From Candidatus Iainarchaeum sp. (GTDB taxonomy: Archaea; Iainarchaeota; Iainarchaeia; Iainarchaeales; JAAZKV01), in the NCBI GenBank assembly GCA_026397035.1, contig JAPLVQ010000085.1:1-6421 (forward strand): 6,421 nt of DNA. Reading direction: 5' to 3'. Below the pieces are notes generated by a model that saw nothing but the letters and a program-made list of their open reading frames with translations, was not told the DNA's origin and ran no database searches. Each line of letters begins with the position of its first letter. Position 1 is the first letter of the stretch. The position numbers were made by a program, and so were the translations under genes. Shown here in pieces: positions 4,891-6,421 of the stretch.

Positions 4891-5020
4891 TCCCCCCTCC
4901 CAGACTTGCACCGGGGGTATCTCGGTCGCAATATTTTGCGATTCACTCCAGAACTCTTTTTTTGAGCGCTGGTATCTTAGATGCTACAGCCGAGCGTTTT
5001 AGCTGCTAAACTAAGGGGGG
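4891..5020 (-). tRNA. tRNA-Tyr (GTA) with a 57-nt intron
   Basis: The 73-nt mature tRNA folds fully. The acceptor is CCCCCCT/AGGGGGG with discriminator A at 4891. The D-stem is GTTT/AAAC with 8-nt loop AGCAGCTA. The anticodon stem is CTCGG/CCGAG with loop CTGTAG|A and anticodon GTA at 4985-4987. The variable region is ATACC, and the T-arm is CCCGG-TGCAAGT-CTGGG with one G-T pair. The intron interrupts positions 37/38 (4927-4983), the standard archaeal site. C1 with G72 fits archaeal tRNA-Tyr. No CCA is encoded. Oddities: the T-loop has G at position 55 where U/pseudouridine is expected, and the D-loop has G18-C19 instead of GG, so the usual 18-55 and 19-56 contacts are altered. Its 3' exon is the parent-like sequence of repeats R1-R4. 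Confidence 0.9.
4927..4983 (-). other. Intron of tRNA-Tyr between positions 37 and 38
   Basis: The 57 nt separate G37 (4984) from A38 (4926). An internal hairpin uses CCAG/CTGG and CTC/GAG around a loop of seven A. A second 6-bp hairpin, TCGCAA-AATA-TTGCGA, includes the last intron bases and the first 3'-exon base. The bulge-helix-bulge expected for the splicing endonuclease is only partly formed by my hand fold: among four central pairs I get C-G, U-U, G-U and U-A. It is therefore a relaxed motif, or depends on an alternative fold. Confidence 0.8.
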
Positions 5021-5078
5021 ATTTATCTTTATTTATTGGAAAGCTCTTTGGCTTACCATAAACAAATTGTATAAAGGG

Positions 5079-5094
5079 TATTTTTTAAAGGTTT
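5079..5094 (-). promoter_or_regulatory. BRE/TATA candidate upstream of tRNA-Tyr
   Basis: The minus strand reads AAACCTTTAAAAAATA, an archaeal BRE followed by a TATA box. It predicts an RNA start near 5061 and a leader of about 40 nt before the tRNA. CCCTTTAT at 5071-5078 is a second, closer TATA candidate, giving a shorter leader. Confidence 0.5.
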
Positions 5095-5100
5095 AGTTTT

Positions 5101-5255
5101 GGTTTTCTGGGCTATTTAAGAATAGCCCAAATACCTTCGCCACAGCAAAAATCAAATATTTTTGTGTGTATCAAAATCCAGGGATTTTGACACAGCCTTA
5201 ACAAGGCTGTTTTAAAGGTTTCACGTGAGGCAGAAAAAGTATATTTTGCATTAAT
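5101..5255. other. Non-coding stretch with three tandem hairpins
   Basis: Between the PAP2 stop and the tRNA promoter there is no credible gene. Three stem-loops are clear: 5109-5116 with 5121-5128 (GGGCTATT/AATAGCCC, 4-nt loop), 5171-5179 with 5182-5190 (TCAAAATCC/GGATTTTGA, extended by TGTG/CACA) and 5192-5199 with 5203-5210 (ACAGCCTT/AAGGCTGT, 3-nt loop). They may be PAP2 3'-end structures, or the last two may flank the promoter of a small RNA. Confidence 0.55.
5211..5221 (-). promoter_or_regulatory. BRE/TATA candidate with no protein gene behind it
   Basis: The minus strand reads AAACCTTTAAA, identical to the 11-mer before the mazF operon and before the tRNA. The predicted start, near 5188, is essentially the first base of the hairpin at 5171-5190. 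It either drives a small RNA or gives the tRNA transcript a long leader. Confidence 0.4.
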
Positions 5256-6128
5256 TCATTTTATGTTTCTTTTCTTTTGAGTGAGTTCATTTGTTATTAT
5301 CGGCCAGAATACCGTAATAAATAATCCTATAACAAAATATATTGCCACTGATTCGAGTCCCGCTAATTTGTGCGCGGCTAAATATAACTCCCCGAGTATT
5401 CCTGTTCCAACTAACATTAAGACAACTAATTTTTTATTAATAGTACTTGGTTTTAGGTCGACTCCCGAATGTCTATATAGCGCGTATCCAGCAAAGTATC
5501 CGAATAGAACAAATGCTTCTGGATATGCACTTTGAATAAACATATAAAATATTACTGCAATTACAAAAAACCCTATAGCCAAGAATTCGTCTTGTATTTT
5601 TGTAATATGAAATTGCATTTTGTTTATTTTTCCTTCCGCTTTGTACATTAGCCATCCAACTACAACGCCCAGTATTAGCCCGACAATAACATCAGTCAGA
5701 TAGTGCGCTCCAAGGTACATTCTAGATATTGCAACAAGTACTACTGCAATTACTAAGAGTGCTTTAAATGCATTTCTGACTTTTCTTGCCCAGAAAAATG
5801 AAGTAAATGAAGCTATTAGTGTTGAGTGTCCTGAAGGCATAGAGAATGTTTGTTCAGCATCCATAATTATGATTCCTTCCGGTCGTGGGCGTGCAATAAT
5901 TATTTTCAATGCTCCTGCTACTGCTCCTGCAAATAGAATTATTGAAACTAAAATAAAGCTTTTCCTTTCATACCCTAACCAAAAAAGCCATGCGGCAAAT
6001 ATTAGCCATATTCCCGGGTGGCCAAAATAGGTGATTCCTTTAAAGAACAAATCAAGCGCTGGTGTTGAATAGCTTTGGAGGAATTGATTTACAGCTATTT
6101 CTTCAAAAACCAAATTATCCCCTACCAA
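5256..6128 (-). CDS. PAP2-superfamily membrane phosphatase
   Basis: The 290-residue integral membrane protein carries all three PAP2 active-site motifs: KIIIARPRP (K75, R82-P83), MPSGHST (P98-S-G-H101) and SRMYLGAHYLTD (S135-R136, H142, D146). H142 is the expected nucleophile and H101 the general acid. Hydrophobic segments lie near residues 38-52, 57-74, 121-135, 147-162, 183-198, 201-215, 233-250 and 260-279, so after the catalytic half a further set of helices of unknown use follows. Likely substrates are lipid phosphates such as undecaprenyl/dolichyl pyrophosphate or phosphatidate; the sequence does not decide. The start is uncertain: no ATG precedes residue 89, so I use TTG 6128, close to the RNA start predicted from a TATA-like box at 6153-6163; TTG 6113 is an alternative. 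The gene lies outside the tRNA-repeat array. Confidence 0.9.
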   Translation of the reverse strand: MVGDNLVFEEIAVNQFLQSYSTPALDLFFKGITYFGHPGIWLIFAAWLFWLGYERKSFILVSIILFAGAVAGALKIIIARPRPEGIIIMDAEQTFSMPSGHSTLIASFTSFFWARKVRNAFKALLVIAVVLVAISRMYLGAHYLTDVIVGLILGVVVGWLMYKAEGKINKMQFHITKIQDEFLAIGFFVIAVIFYMFIQSAYPEAFVLFGYFAGYALYRHSGVDLKPSTINKKLVVLMLVGTGILGELYLAAHKLAGLESVAIYFVIGLFITVFWPIITNELTQKKRNIK

Positions 6129-6152
6129 ACATGTCCAATAATTAGCGTCTTG

Positions 6153-6163
6153 ATTTAAATTTA
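6153..6163 (-). promoter_or_regulatory. TATA candidate of the PAP2 gene
   Basis: The minus strand reads TAAATTTAAAT and predicts an RNA start near 6131, close to TTG 6128. An ATG at 6132 is out of frame and meets a stop after five codons. Confidence 0.35.
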
Positions 6164-6179
6164 GTACAAGCCGCTAAAA

Positions 6180-6421
6180 TTAAACTTTTTCAACTTTCGC
6201 TTTTTTTAGTCTTCCCATTCCGGGTATTTCTATCTGTGAATAATCAACCATTAATCCGCACGCTTTGAGGCATTTACGAGTAGCATAAGTTTTGCAAAAA
6301 CCATTTATTTCTTTCTGCTGATTTTTCTGCCTACCCTCAATAGCGCTTATTTCATTAATCACTGCAGATATTTTTCTTGAATTAATTTCTTCCATTGCTT
6401 TTACTGCATCTCCTTTTGCAA
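6180..6421 (-). CDS. Unrecognised protein, probably cut by the window edge
   Basis: The frame ends at 6180 and is open to the right edge. An internal ATG at 6395 gives 71 residues and has a GGAGATG sequence 11 nt upstream. The codons above it (AKGDAVKA) continue the same helical composition, so I think the gene extends past the window. The visible part is a charged helix (residues 1-31 from the ATG) followed by a segment with Cys34, Cys42 and Cys46 and a basic C-terminus (GRLKKAKVEKV). I do not recognise a family. It reads toward the PAP2 gene, with a 51-bp gap that contains the PAP2 promoter candidate. Confidence 0.5.
   Translation of the reverse strand, partial: AKGDAVKAMEEINSRKISAVINEISAIEGRQKNQQKEINGFCKTYATRKCLKACGLMVDYSQIEIPGMGRLKKAKVEKV

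Larger units (their letters stand above)
1130..4926 (-). mobile_element. Putative tRNA-anchored cassette array (four cassettes)
   Basis: From the 3' exon of tRNA-Tyr leftward, four units each hold a promoter, one gene or toxin-antitoxin pair in the same direction, and a tRNA 3'-exon-like repeat at the far end: antitoxin-mazF/R4, ATPase/R3, AbrB-PIN/R2 and lipoprotein/R1. The beta-propeller gene beyond R1 may be a fifth cassette. Intact tRNA at one end and a 3' fragment at the other is the known signature of integration into a tRNA gene. No integrase gene is present here, so past or present mobility is inferred. Confidence 0.5.

Noticed and set aside
1130..4926. A CRISPR array, because of recurring repeats.
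   Set aside because: The repeats are 0.8-1.5 kb apart, degenerate, and separated by whole genes rather than uniform spacers.
5192..5213. The hairpin ACAGCCTT/AAGGCTGT followed by TTTT as a plus-strand bacterial-type terminator.
   Set aside because: No gene on the plus strand ends here, and the promoters look archaeal; the T run is only four bases.
5281..5535. Plus-strand frame of 84 codons opposite the PAP2 gene.
   Set aside because: It is antisense to a clear membrane phosphatase with intact motifs and has no family features of its own; it is a shadow frame.
5473..5655. A minus-strand frame of 60 codons within PAP2, considered as evidence of a frameshift.
   Set aside because: The PAP2 frame is continuous with all three motifs and helices on both sides, so no frameshift is needed.

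Overview
The window reads as AT-rich archaeal DNA, most likely from an uncultivated archaeon; a DPANN-type lineage is a guess. Three things support this. A BRE/TATA-like 11-mer, AAACCTTTAAA, occurs three times on the minus strand, with a close variant before the ATPase gene. The tRNA-Tyr gene has an intron at the typical archaeal position 37/38. Several starts appear leaderless, with the ATG about 25 nt from a TATA box. Every confident gene lies on the minus strand, so the region is best read from right to left.

Layout from right to left: the 3' part of an unrecognised small protein gene (6180-6421); a PAP2-family membrane phosphatase (5256-6128); a 235-bp non-coding stretch with three hairpins and two strong promoter motifs; an intron-containing tRNA-Tyr(GTA) gene (4891-5020); an RHH antitoxin/MazF toxin pair (4276-4819); an AAA ATPase with a DUF4143-type C-terminus (2822-4048); an AbrB antitoxin/PIN toxin pair (1975-2632); a small cysteine-repeat lipoprotein (1196-1819); and a secreted PQQ-type beta-propeller protein (73-1080). 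The far left edge holds GC-rich hairpins.

The main observation lies between the genes. Each gap downstream of the tRNA holds a degenerate copy of the 3' exon of that same tRNA-Tyr (anticodon-stem 3' strand, T-arm, acceptor 3' strand), all in tRNA orientation: 1130-1168 (R1), 1891-1996 (R2), 2718-2818 (R3) and 4191-4266 (R4). R2, R3 and R4 also share 50 to 75 bp of sequence that follows the stop codon of the upstream gene. The segment therefore looks like a row of cassettes stacked at the 3' end of the tRNA. Each cassette carries one promoter and one gene or toxin-antitoxin pair, and ends in an att-like tRNA fragment. This resembles repeated tRNA-targeted integration of small integrase-less elements, or an integron-like array using tRNA fragments as sites. 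No recombinase is present in the window, so mobility and mechanism are inferred.

The two toxin-antitoxin pairs would tend to stabilise such an array. The PAP2 gene and the partial gene lie outside it, upstream of the tRNA, and look like resident chromosome.
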